Below, in pieces: positions 38,333 to 46,417 of a stretch of DNA of 46,797 nucleotides. The first letter of the stretch is position 1; every line of letters starts with the position of its first letter. Location of the stretch: contig JALENW010000025.1 of NCBI GenBank assembly GCA_022766365.1, forward strand, positions 1 to 46,797. Direction: 5' to 3'. The notes under the pieces were generated by a model. That model worked only from the letters and a program-made list of their open reading frames with translations, was not told the origin of the DNA and made no database searches. This DNA comes from Clostridiales bacterium. GTDB lineage: Bacteria > Bacillota > Clostridia > Peptostreptococcales > Anaerovoracaceae. Both the position numbers and the translations under genes were made by a program.

Positions 38333-39097
38333 ATGTTTAAAGGTATTAAAAATAAAATCGGAAGTTATATTGTGGAGGCTGCTATTCTACTCCCAATCTT
38401 TATTCTTGGAATTGTCGCAATTATTTCTGTTCTACCGGCAATGGCTAAAGCAGAGAGAATTGTGTACCAAGTTTCGGATGAGATGAGACTTGAATGTATT
38501 TCATCTGCATTCGTGCAGTCTGAAGTATTGCTGCCGATGAAGGTAACTACAAGAGTAGAGAGTTCGGACGTTGCTGTTAGAGGTTTTTTCGCATACTCCG
38601 ATATATTCAGGCAATCATCAGGACACATGGATGAAATGATAAGTCTGCATTGGAGAGGGCGAGTAAAGCAACCGAGTTTAACCGGAATTTTTAACGATAT
38701 AAGAATTAAAGGTAGTGTGGTAGGGAGGGCATTTGTAGGAGCTGAAAGGTCTGTATCCCCGGGAGACAGGAGAATGTTTGAAAGTAAGCAGGACAGCGTA
38801 CCGGTTTTTATATTTCCGAACGAGGGACGGAAGTTTCACGGTAGAAATTGTCGAATGCTTACCTCGAATGTGAGTCAAGCTGTGCTCACAGAGAGATTTA
38901 AAAAGTCCCATAAACCGTGCAAGATATGCAAAGCGAAGAGTATACCCATGATGAATAATGTTTATGTTTTTAAAAGCGGAGACAGCAGATATCATAGGGA
39001 GAGTTGCAGTATATTAAAGCGAAGGTTCATTCAAATGGACATGTCTATTGCTGTGAAGAGAGGCTATCAAAGATGTAAAATTTGTGGAGGAGTGTGA
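38333..39097 (+). CDS. TadE-like protein with two His/Cys metal-site repeats
   Basis: The N-terminus is TadE-like: GSYIVEAAILLPIFILGIV (residues 10-28) with the conserved Glu and a membrane helix. Residues 45-150 are an exported domain of unknown fold. The C-terminus has two copies of the same motif: His169-x3-Cys173-x22-Cys196-x2-Cys199 and His221-x3-Cys225-x22-Cys248-x2-Cys251, each introduced by an aromatic beta-like strand (VFIF, VYVF). Such H/C3 sets are known as Ada-type zinc-binding-like domains on secreted proteins. Last gene of the Tad run. A metal or redox role at the pilus is inference. Confidence 0.8.
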   Translation: MFKGIKNKIGSYIVEAAILLPIFILGIVAIISVLPAMAKAERIVYQVSDEMRLECISSAFVQSEVLLPMKVTTRVESSDVAVRGFFAYSDIFRQSSGHMDEMISLHWRGRVKQPSLTGIFNDIRIKGSVVGRAFVGAERSVSPGDRRMFESKQDSVPVFIFPNEGRKFHGRNCRMLTSNVSQAVLTERFKKSHKPCKICKAKSIPMMNNVYVFKSGDSRYHRESCSILKRRFIQMDMSIAVKRGYQRCKICGGV

Positions 39098-39132
39098 TTT
39101 ATTACTGTGATAACTATAACTCCTTTTGTGTA

Positions 39133-39161
39133 TTGAATTTGTTGGGAAATTACATTATAAT
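39133..39161 (+). promoter_or_regulatory. Sigma-A promoter of lgt
   Basis: TTGAAT, a 17-bp spacer, perfect TATAAT, 30 bp before the lgt start. Confidence 0.75.
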
Positions 39162-39191
39162 GAAAAATAGATTGTGATTTAGGAGGCAAAA

Positions 39192-39938
39192 ATGATAGCA
39201 CCAAACCCAGTTGCTTTCAGTATATTCGGCGTAGATATAATGTGGTATGGGATTCTGATTGCCATCGGTTTTGTATTGGCAATTTACATCAGTTATCTCA
39301 GGGCAGATAAGTTTGGTATAAATCCCGATTATATACTGGATTTTGCCATAGTTCTGTTGCCGGCTTCTATAATAGGAGCAAGGTTATATTATGTAATTTT
39401 TAAGTGGGACTACTATCAGGGTAATTTTTCGGAGATAATCAATATCAGAAACGGAGGATTAGCTATCCATGGCGGATTGATCTGTGGAATCCTGGCCGGC
39501 GCTTTTATTTGCAAATACAGGAAAATAAACATCATGAATCTGGGAGATTTAGTATTTCCGTCAGTGGCGCTGGCACAGGCTATTGGCCGATGGGGTAACT
39601 TTTTTAATTCGGAAGCTCACGGGATACAGACAAACCTTCCGATAGCTGTAATCATCGACGGACAAAGGTATCATCCGACTTTTCTATATGAATCATTATT
39701 TTGCTTCTGTTTGTTCATCTTTTTAATTATCATGTCAAAGAGAAGAAATTTCATGGGACAAATTGCTTTACTTTATGGAATGCTTTATTCTGTTGAGAGA
39801 TATTTTGTGGAAGGCTTGAGAACAGACAGCCTGATGTTGGGTAACTTTAGAATTGCTCAATTGATGAGCCTTGCAGCTATCTTAGTTTGCAGTACATTGT
39901 ACATAGTTTTAAAAAACAAAAATGTACGGGATAGATAA
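39192..39938 (+). CDS. lgt: Prolipoprotein diacylglyceryl transferase
   Basis: Adds diacylglycerol to the lipobox cysteine of prelipoproteins such as the DctP above. 248 residues, about seven membrane segments. The catalytic-site block GGLAIHGGLICGI lies near residue 85 and the signature GRWGNFFNSEAHG near residue 132, then PTFLYES. AGGAGG precedes ATG 39192. It has its own promoter after the Tad genes. Confidence 0.97.
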   Translation: MIAPNPVAFSIFGVDIMWYGILIAIGFVLAIYISYLRADKFGINPDYILDFAIVLLPASIIGARLYYVIFKWDYYQGNFSEIINIRNGGLAIHGGLICGILAGAFICKYRKINIMNLGDLVFPSVALAQAIGRWGNFFNSEAHGIQTNLPIAVIIDGQRYHPTFLYESLFCFCLFIFLIIMSKRRNFMGQIALLYGMLYSVERYFVEGLRTDSLMLGNFRIAQLMSLAAILVCSTLYIVLKNKNVRDR

Positions 39939-40112
39939 AGAGATAAATGTGCTTAAACGGAAATTTTGAATACAAACTTTGAGAATGATTTGTGCATAAT
40001 ATATTTTCAGTAACATCTAATAAAGATAATGAGGCAGAGAAATCTCTCGCATTTTATAGTATACCATTTGCCAAATATGTTTAATAAGCCTATAAAACAA
40101 TGTTCAGGATTC

Positions 40113-40141
40113 TGGACATTTTCTTGATACTGTTGTATAAT
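40113..40141 (+). promoter_or_regulatory. Sigma-A promoter of the B12-riboswitch transcript
   Basis: TGGACA, a 17-bp spacer, perfect TATAAT. The predicted start falls at about 40148, the first base of the riboswitch P1 stem. Confidence 0.8.
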
Positions 40142-40146
40142 ACTAG

Positions 40147-40298
40147 TTGTCAGTAAGTTATATAAACTTTTAATAGGGAAGTCAGGTGAGAAACCTGCAC
40201 AGTTGCCTCTGCCGTGATGAGGACGAAGGATTATGCCACTGTCATTATGATGGGAAGGGATCCGGAGGATGAATCTAAGTCGGAAGACCTGCTGACAA
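40147..40298 (+). promoter_or_regulatory. Cobalamin (B12) riboswitch
   Basis: All hallmark blocks are present in order: P1 TTGTCAG (40147-40153) pairing with CTGACAA (40292-40298), GGGAAGTCAGGTGAGAAACC, TGCACAG, GCCTCTGCCGTGA, GCCACTG near 40234, GGGAAGG, and the B12 box AAGTCGGAAGACCTGC (about 40277-40292). It lies between a clean promoter and a 1250-residue surface protein gene, an unusual target for this class. Confidence 0.96.
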
Positions 40299-40360
40299 TA
40301 AAGCTGAACTCTTGGGACAAGGGAGCAATGCGATAAATATCGGGTCTTGAGTGATCAAAA

Positions 40361-40451
40361 CTCCTATTTTGTTGACGTTTCCTTGGTTTCAGTGTAAATC
40401 GAGGTTTTTTTGTTTCCTGCTCAGAGTTTGGTAGTCAAACATTTATAGGAG
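40361..40451 (+). promoter_or_regulatory. Candidate anti-Shine-Dalgarno pairing
   Basis: CTCCTAT (40361-40367) is an exact complement of ATAGGAG (40445-40451), the ribosome site of the next gene; AAAA/TTTT extends it past a bulged G. No convincing stem plus T tract is seen between, so the riboswitch probably acts on translation. Confidence 0.5.
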
Positions 40452-40457
40452 GTTTTT

Positions 40458-43400
40458 ATGTTAAGAAAAGGAAAACACAGTTTCCTGCTTGCGGCTGTTC
40501 TGATTTTTACTATGATTTTCAGCACAGTCACACCTATGACAATGACAACATCACGAGCATATGCTGAAGATGGTGCCAAAGCTGAAGGGGTAAGCGTCAA
40601 GCTGGAACGGTACAACTATGGTGACGGCGTAGGCATAACGCCAAAATGGGTGGAATTGAATGCAGAGCATCAATTTGCCGGGCTGTATGAGGAAATCAAA
40701 AATGGGCATGAATACGGCTTGAGGGCAGTGGTTAAAGGTTCTGACTCAAATGTAGAATGGACAGTTGAAGAAGGTTCTGACTTGATAAAAAGAGTTAAAA
40801 AAGGAAATGAAAATGAATATTTCTTCAATGTCATAGGGACAGGACATGTTAAGTTAACTGCAAAGTGCCAGGGTGTAACAAACTATGTGGAGTTTGACGT
40901 TGTCGATAAAAGTAAAGAGAAAGATGAACTCTTAGCCTCTTGGAAAAAGGGACATGATGGGTACACGGAAGACGAAGTGACGGACTGGAACTATGATCCG
41001 GACAAGGATATTCCATCATCAGGTCTTATTTTGAATGTGGGAGATAAAATTTGTGTTTACCTGCATGGAAGGACTCCAGAGGCAAAATCGGGTCATAAGC
41101 TTGATGGTTACAGACTTGAGGAATTGAATATTTCGGAAGAAACCGAGGGGCAGAAAGACATTGTTCAGCTGTCAAATGGAAAAGATACCCATTATAAACA
41201 AGTTAGAAATTACTATTACAATATAACTGCTTTAAAGCCTGGTAAAGCAATACTTAAATTCAAAGCCTACGGTGGAGATACGAATTTCCATATAAATATC
41301 CCTATTGAAGTTAAGGGTGATGAGCCTGCGGTTGAAAAAAAGCTTGATAAGGTTGATTTTCACCAAAAAGGTAAAAGATATATGACATCAGACAAGTCAT
41401 ATGCACCGCTGAATGGTGAGCTGAAAACAGTACCGGGACAGAAGACTTACCTTAAACCTGTTTTAAAAAATGGGGCAAAGGGGAAGATTTCATTCAAAGA
41501 AGATAAATCTGCTCAGAACCTTGAAATTAAGGATGAAGGAAAGGGTATCTTTACAGTAAGGACAAATAAAGAAGGCGACTTCTTGATGAATGTTTTGGTT
41601 GATGACAATGTTGAACAACAGATCAAAATTGTTGCAAAGAAGCAGTCACCTGTTTTACATATGAAGGAAATGCAATATGTTCAACACGGTCCTACGTGGG
41701 AATGGCAAATGCAATATAAGACGTTGAAGACTTATACTGCAGAAAATAATGTTATTGAAGAGAAGATCGGAACCATAAGGTATCTTCAGGCAGATATTCC
41801 GAGTGTAGAGGAAGCATATACGTATACCTTTAAAGTGGACGATCCATCAGGGGTTTTAGATCAGACACAACTGACAAAAGCAAGCTTCAGCGATAAGGGG
41901 TTGCAGTATAGAATTGTGAACCCTGGTGAAGCAAAGGTTACAGTAAGCTGTATAGGCGGACAACAAGAGTTTATAATCAAAGTAAACGATGTTCCTGCAA
42001 AAAAAATTGAGATAACCAATGCTCCTGAAGTTTTGGATATTGAGAATCCTTTGCAGCTAAAGGCTCGAGTTACACCATCAGAATCTACAGATAAGATTAA
42101 GTGGTCTGTTGATAAGGCTGATATATGTAAAGTATCCGAAACCGGACTTTTGACACCTGTAAAAGAGGGAGAAGTTAAGGTTACAGCAACTGCGGGGAAG
42201 GTAAAAGCTGAAGCAAAAATACTGATTAAAAAAACAACGTCAACGGATATTTATTTTAAAGACAACGAAACCGGACAGAAAACTTATGTAAAGGATAATA
42301 AAATCACATTGAAGATGACTGATTCCGGTAAATTCTTCATGGCCGGTCAGGAGGACAATTCTGTCTTTGTGAGGAAATGGCATGCAGAGGAATATGTATA
42401 TCATCCTGCATCAGATGAAAACTCATTTTGGTTCTGGATTGATCAAACCAACCGTTTCCATCCTAGAAAAGTCGGGACGAAAACAGTCAGAGTAGCTTTT
42501 GACATGGGGGGAAACCAATTCACCAAGGATTTCACTCTCGAAGTAATTCCGGGAAATGTAGAAGAAATAAAAGCTTATGCAATACGTGACAACAAGGAAG
42601 TTGAATTGGGAGGCGAACCGCTTCCTGTTGCAGGCTCTGAGCGAGTAAAGGTTATCCTGAAGGGAAGGAATAAGGGAGAAGAAAATTTCAACGTACTCCC
42701 TGAGACCTCATATGAGTTGGCATACAAGCCAAAACAGCATATTATAGGTAGTACATTTGCTCTATGGAGTCCTGAAACACATACAATCGATATAAGAATG
42801 CTTGATGATACGGCAAAATTGAGCTTCAAGGCAACATCATCCTATGTTCCTCAAACCGGAATGGAAGGAGATGTGCCGAAGAGATGGCCGATACATGATT
42901 GGAATGCGAATGGTGATAAATTCAACGGTATGAGATATTATACTGACGAACAAGTTAAAGAATGGGGATTCTCAGGATTTACTTTGAGGACATTACCATA
43001 TAATGCAAGTTACCATTCAGTTCTATGGAAATCATTGACCCCGGATATTGCAGAATTTGATCCCCTTCATGAAAACGGTCTTGTGCCTAAGAAGGCGGGG
43101 AAAGCCAAATTCATTGCTTACTTATCGGAAAATGAAAATATCAACAGAGAAGTCGAGGTTGAGTTCTATTATCTGCATCCGTTAAAGTCAGCAGCAGTCA
43201 AAGAAAAAGAGATCAAGTTAGATGTAAATAAAGCTAGAAACTTGGAAATAGAAGTAGCTCCTAAAAATGCCAGTGAACAAAGGTTTGTATGGACCTACAG
43301 TAAAGAGGGAATAGTTAAAGTATCTGACAAAGTCAACACTGATCCGACAGATGTGAATGTTGACAAATGGACAACTCACTCTATAGTTGGTCTTAAAGAT

Positions 43401-44210
43401 GGAACTGTAGAAGTTACAGGAACACCGATGGATAGCACAAGTGGTGCAAAGCCGATTAAATTCAAGGTTGTTGTCGGAAAAGGTGATCCTGAAAAAGCCA
43501 AGACAACAATCAAATTCACCGGAAACGGGGCAGCTGATGTTGATGGAGGTAAGACTAAGGAAGCAGTTGTCGGAGAAAAAGTAAGCTTTAAGCTGAATAA
43601 GGACGACGCATTTGATTATACTGTAACCATAGGAACTGAAAAGCTTGAAGCCAACAAAGCAGGCGAATATGAAATTGCAGGCGATAAGGTGGTTAAAGAC
43701 GGAGTTACAGTTAAGGTTGAAAAGGTTAAAAAACACAAAGAAGATGAGGTAAAAACTACCAAGACAACAATCGAATTCACCGGAAACGGAGCAGCTGATG
43801 TTGATGGAGGTAAGACTAAGGAAGCAGTTGTCGGAGAAAAAGTAAGCTTTAAGCTGAATAAGGACGACGCATTTGATTATACTGTAACTATCGGAACTGA
43901 AAAGCTTGAAGCCAACAAAGCAGGCGAATATGAAATTGCAGGCGATAAGGTGGTTAAAGACGGAGTTACAGTTAAGGTCGAAAAGGTTCAAAAACACAAA
44001 GAGGATAAGATAGACAATAAATCAACTGCGGATAAATCAAATCCAGCGGCGTCCCACAAGGGGGCAGATAAAGGCAAAAAGCCGGCTAATGGTAAACTTC
44101 CAAAAACATCTGATCCGACAAACGGAGGATTGTATGGAATGATGATATTAGCTTCTGCAGGTTTATTATTGTTCTTTGGAAAAAAGAGAAGACAAGAAGA
44201 GCATAATTAA
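40458..44210 (+). CDS. Sortase-anchored, Ig-like (BIG2) surface protein under B12 riboswitch control
   Basis: A 1250-residue secreted, cell-wall-anchored protein. Signal peptide 1-36, cut after AYA. Several Ig-like segments follow, including a clear BIG2 unit (about 515-595, PEVLDIENPLQLKARVTPSE ... GEVKVTATAG) and another near 915-1010. Two almost identical 87-residue repeats (about 1015-1184) precede a Lys/Pro-rich wall spacer and the sorting signal LPKTS (from residue 1214), a hydrophobic helix and KKRRQEE tail. LPKTS instead of LPxTG suggests a sortase variant. ATG 40458 has ATAGGAGG 6 nt upstream. Control by B12 suggests a function in cobalamin acquisition or a B12-sparing response; no known corrinoid-binding motif is visible, so adhesion is an alternative. 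Confidence 0.9.
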   Translation: MLRKGKHSFLLAAVLIFTMIFSTVTPMTMTTSRAYAEDGAKAEGVSVKLERYNYGDGVGITPKWVELNAEHQFAGLYEEIKNGHEYGLRAVVKGSDSNVEWTVEEGSDLIKRVKKGNENEYFFNVIGTGHVKLTAKCQGVTNYVEFDVVDKSKEKDELLASWKKGHDGYTEDEVTDWNYDPDKDIPSSGLILNVGDKICVYLHGRTPEAKSGHKLDGYRLEELNISEETEGQKDIVQLSNGKDTHYKQVRNYYYNITALKPGKAILKFKAYGGDTNFHINIPIEVKGDEPAVEKKLDKVDFHQKGKRYMTSDKSYAPLNGELKTVPGQKTYLKPVLKNGAKGKISFKEDKSAQNLEIKDEGKGIFTVRTNKEGDFLMNVLVDDNVEQQIKIVAKKQSPVLHMKEMQYVQHGPTWEWQMQYKTLKTYTAENNVIEEKIGTIRYLQADIPSVEEAYTYTFKVDDPSGVLDQTQLTKASFSDKGLQYRIVNPGEAKVTVSCIGGQQEFIIKVNDVPAKKIEITNAPEVLDIENPLQLKARVTPSESTDKIKWSVDKADICKVSETGLLTPVKEGEVKVTATAGKVKAEAKILIKKTTSTDIYFKDNETGQKTYVKDNKITLKMTDSGKFFMAGQEDNSVFVRKWHAEEYVYHPASDENSFWFWIDQTNRFHPRKVGTKTVRVAFDMGGNQFTKDFTLEVIPGNVEEIKAYAIRDNKEVELGGEPLPVAGSERVKVILKGRNKGEENFNVLPETSYELAYKPKQHIIGSTFALWSPETHTIDIRMLDDTAKLSFKATSSYVPQTGMEGDVPKRWPIHDWNANGDKFNGMRYYTDEQVKEWGFSGFTLRTLPYNASYHSVLWKSLTPDIAEFDPLHENGLVPKKAGKAKFIAYLSENENINREVEVEFYYLHPLKSAAVKEKEIKLDVNKARNLEIEVAPKNASEQRFVWTYSKEGIVKVSDKVNTDPTDVNVDKWTTHSIVGLKDGTVEVTGTPMDSTSGAKPIKFKVVVGKGDPEKAKTTIKFTGNGAADVDGGKTKEAVVGEKVSFKLNKDDAFDYTVTIGTEKLEANKAGEYEIAGDKVVKDGVTVKVEKVKKHKEDEVKTTKTTIEFTGNGAADVDGGKTKEAVVGEKVSFKLNKDDAFDYTVTIGTEKLEANKAGEYEIAGDKVVKDGVTVKVEKVQKHKEDKIDNKSTADKSNPAASHKGADKGKKPANGKLPKTSDPTNGGLYGMMILASAGLLLFFGKKRRQEEHN
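43500..44009 (+). repeat. Two 261-bp-period near-identical coding repeats
   Basis: 43500-43748 and 43761-44009 differ at only about ten bases over about 249. They encode the two C-terminal 87-residue repeats of the surface protein. The near identity at DNA level, including silent sites, points to a recent duplication or gene conversion and makes unit number likely to vary between strains. Confidence 0.92.
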
Positions 44211-44299
44211 AAAGATGTCTTAAGTTATGCGCTGAAATGTAGCGAGTGAATGTTACAAAATATGAGAATGTAATTCACTTGAAGTTTTATCACTCATTT

Positions 44300-44331
44300 A
44301 AGAGGGCTTTTACAGTAGTAAGAGCCCTCTT
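44300..44331 (+). terminator. Terminator of the surface protein gene
   Basis: AAGAGGGCT and AGCCCTCTT form a 9-bp stem whose inner part (TTAC/GTAA) can extend it, followed by AATTATTAT. It is 90 nt after the stop. Confidence 0.85.
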
Positions 44332-44655
44332 AATTATTATGTAACAATACAGTCTCCAACTATTTGTACATCATATCCGATTGAAAATAAAGAGTTGCTA
44401 TGCTACAATTTATTAGGCATAGAGTTTTTTATGAAATTGAAAATGAAACTTGTAAATGGAAGATTGTAATAATGGCAATCTGTTTTGTATAGTAAAGAAT
44501 AATAGAAAGCCATACAAAATGCAAAAACTGTTGTTCAGATGTCAGTTAAGTGGATTGTGCTACCGTTTCAAATAAGTGGAAAGAGCAATCATAGAAATTT
44601 AATGAAAGGCGAAAATCTTGATAAAGCAAGAGTTTTCGGACAGGTAAATATAGAA
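44332..44655. other. Leader region of ychF, no gene seen
   Basis: About 320 bp between the terminator and ychF. GATTG/CAATC can form a small hairpin near 44463-44481. TTGTAA...TATAGT with an 18-bp spacer is a weak promoter candidate there. An open frame running into ychF from 44539 has no ribosome site and no family resemblance. Confidence 0.4.
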
Positions 44656-45756
44656 ATGAAGCTAGGTATCGTCGGTTTGCCAAATGTCGGAAAAAGCACT
44701 TTGTTCAATGCTATTACAAAAGCAGGAGCTGAAGCTGCTAATTATCCGTTTTGCACTATTGAGCCAAATGTCGGAGTGGTAACTGTTCCTGATGAGAGAA
44801 TCAAGGCTCTCCATGAAGTATATAATTCTAAGAAAACAATATATACCACTATTGAGTTCAGCGATATTGCAGGATTGGTTAAGGGAGCCTCAAAGGGTGA
44901 AGGGCTTGGCAACAAATTTCTCAGTCATATAAGGGAGGTTGCAGCCATAGTTCATGTTGTCAGGTGCTTCCAAGACGATAATATTGTGCATGTAGAAGGC
45001 ACGGTTGATCCGATGGCGGATATTGAAACGATCAACATGGAGTTGATTCTTTCAGATATGGAAATTCTTGAAAGAAGAATTTCCAAGACTCAGAAAAATC
45101 TGAAAGGAGATAAAAGCTTGCAAAAGGAGTTGGACATTCTTAACAAAGTCCATGATTTTATAGGATCGGGACAATCAGCAAGGGCCATGGAGTTAGACGA
45201 AGAAGAGGCAGACTTCGTCGAGGGGCTGGATCTTTTATCATACAAACCGGTAATTTATGTGGCTAATGTAGCTGAAGATCAGATTTCGGATGAAGCGATT
45301 GAAAACAATACAATGATTCAAGATTTAAAAAAGTTTGCTGAATCAGAGGATGCCCAGGTAGTAGTAATATCTGCAGCTATTGAGGCGGAAATTGCAGAGC
45401 TTGATGACGAGGAGAAGGCAATGTTTCTGGAGGAACTTGGAGTTACAAATTCGGGACTTGATAAACTGATAAAAGCATCATATAAACTTTTGAATCTGAT
45501 TTCCTTTTTAACAGCAGGCGAGGATGAGGTAAGGGCTTGGACGATTAAAGACGGAACGAAGGCACCTCAGGCTGCCGGAAAGATTCATACAGATTTTGAA
45601 AAGGGCTTTATACGAGCTGAAACAATTGCTTATGATAAGCTTATGGAATGTGGAGGAAAACTTTCCATAGCCAAAGAGAAAGGATGGATAAGATCGGAGG
45701 GTAAGGATTACGTCGTGAAAGATGGAGATGTGATGAATTTCCTATTTAATGTTTAG
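44656..45756 (+). CDS. ychF: Redox/ribosome-associated P-loop ATPase YchF
   Basis: Universal Obg-family ATPase that binds the ribosome and 50S subunits. G1 GLPNVGKST (7-15), switch block SDIAGLVKGASKGEGLGNKF with G3, and an NVAE motif in place of NKxD (ANVAEDQ near 205), which is the hallmark of the ATP-specific YchF branch. The C-terminal TGS domain starts near residue 280 (FLTAGEDEVRAWTI) and ends MNFLFNV. 366 residues from ATG 44656 matches the family exactly; the upstream extension of the frame does not. Confidence 0.97.
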   Translation: MKLGIVGLPNVGKSTLFNAITKAGAEAANYPFCTIEPNVGVVTVPDERIKALHEVYNSKKTIYTTIEFSDIAGLVKGASKGEGLGNKFLSHIREVAAIVHVVRCFQDDNIVHVEGTVDPMADIETINMELILSDMEILERRISKTQKNLKGDKSLQKELDILNKVHDFIGSGQSARAMELDEEEADFVEGLDLLSYKPVIYVANVAEDQISDEAIENNTMIQDLKKFAESEDAQVVVISAAIEAEIAELDDEEKAMFLEELGVTNSGLDKLIKASYKLLNLISFLTAGEDEVRAWTIKDGTKAPQAAGKIHTDFEKGFIRAETIAYDKLMECGGKLSIAKEKGWIRSEGKDYVVKDGDVMNFLFNV

Positions 45757-45773
45757 TAAGGGAGAGTGATTTA

Positions 45774-46223
45774 ATGTTTGGCTTGTCCACGAAAGAAAAG
45801 ATATATAAAATTATCATATATTTTTACGATATATTTATTCATGAATATATTGAACGAGTCGGAAATATTATCAGGAATAATGATGATTTGCCCCAAAATA
45901 AACTTGACAATATGCTGGAAGCCGCGAAGATAGAATACCATCAGAAAGTATTTGAGGAATCAAGGAATTATATAGTGGAAAAATTGCCACAAACAAAAAG
46001 CAGGCTAGAAGAGGCACTGGAATATCCGGAAAGGCTAGGGCTTAATAAAAAGGATATCAATACAGAGATTACGCCGGGGAAAATCCTCATAGTTTTACTT
46101 TACGGCACAAAGAAGCGATTACCAAAAGCAAAGGAATGTTCTGCACTTGATTTTGTAATTCACGAGAAGTTAAGAAACGAATTGATGGATTTAGATTCTA
46201 AAATTGGGAAAGCTGATGAATAA
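45774..46223 (+). CDS. Hypothetical protein, 149 aa
   Basis: I do not recognise this family. A soluble, mostly helical, charged protein with an aromatic N-terminus (IYKIIIYFYDIFIHEYIERV), no signal peptide and no clear membrane segment. GGGAG precedes ATG 45774, which is 17 bp after ychF in the same direction, so the two are probably co-transcribed. Codon use matches the neighbours. Confidence 0.7.
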   Translation: MFGLSTKEKIYKIIIYFYDIFIHEYIERVGNIIRNNDDLPQNKLDNMLEAAKIEYHQKVFEESRNYIVEKLPQTKSRLEEALEYPERLGLNKKDINTEITPGKILIVLLYGTKKRLPKAKECSALDFVIHEKLRNELMDLDSKIGKADE

Positions 46224-46360
46224 TCGTATATAGTCTCAAAAATTATTCAATGTAATATAGAAATTCCAATAAACAACATTTAGATGGCAAGTTTAGTCAT
46301 TTCAAAAAATTAATATGTACACCTTATGGGAAAATCTGTAAATTTATATTACCAACATAG

Positions 46361-46382
46361 CCACCGTATATGGTGGTTTTTA
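46361..46382 (+). terminator. Hairpin plus T tract before the pilin gene
   Basis: CCACCG pairs with TGGTGG (one G-T) around a TATA loop and is followed by TTTTT. It is 138 nt past the previous stop and only 36 nt before the pilin start, so it is either the previous terminator or part of the pilin leader. Confidence 0.75.
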
Positions 46383-46417
46383 ATTGGAATAAAATTTATC
46401 GAGAGGAGATAAGAAAA

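Noticed and set aside
43218-43997. Long minus-strand open frame (259 residues) across the surface-protein repeats
   Set aside because: It is the antisense shadow of the repeat region: Cys/Phe-rich, itself repeated, with no start signal.
44539-44655. N-terminal 39-residue extension of YchF
   Set aside because: No ribosome site at the upstream ATG, and the 366-residue form from 44656 matches family length with the G1 motif at its usual place.
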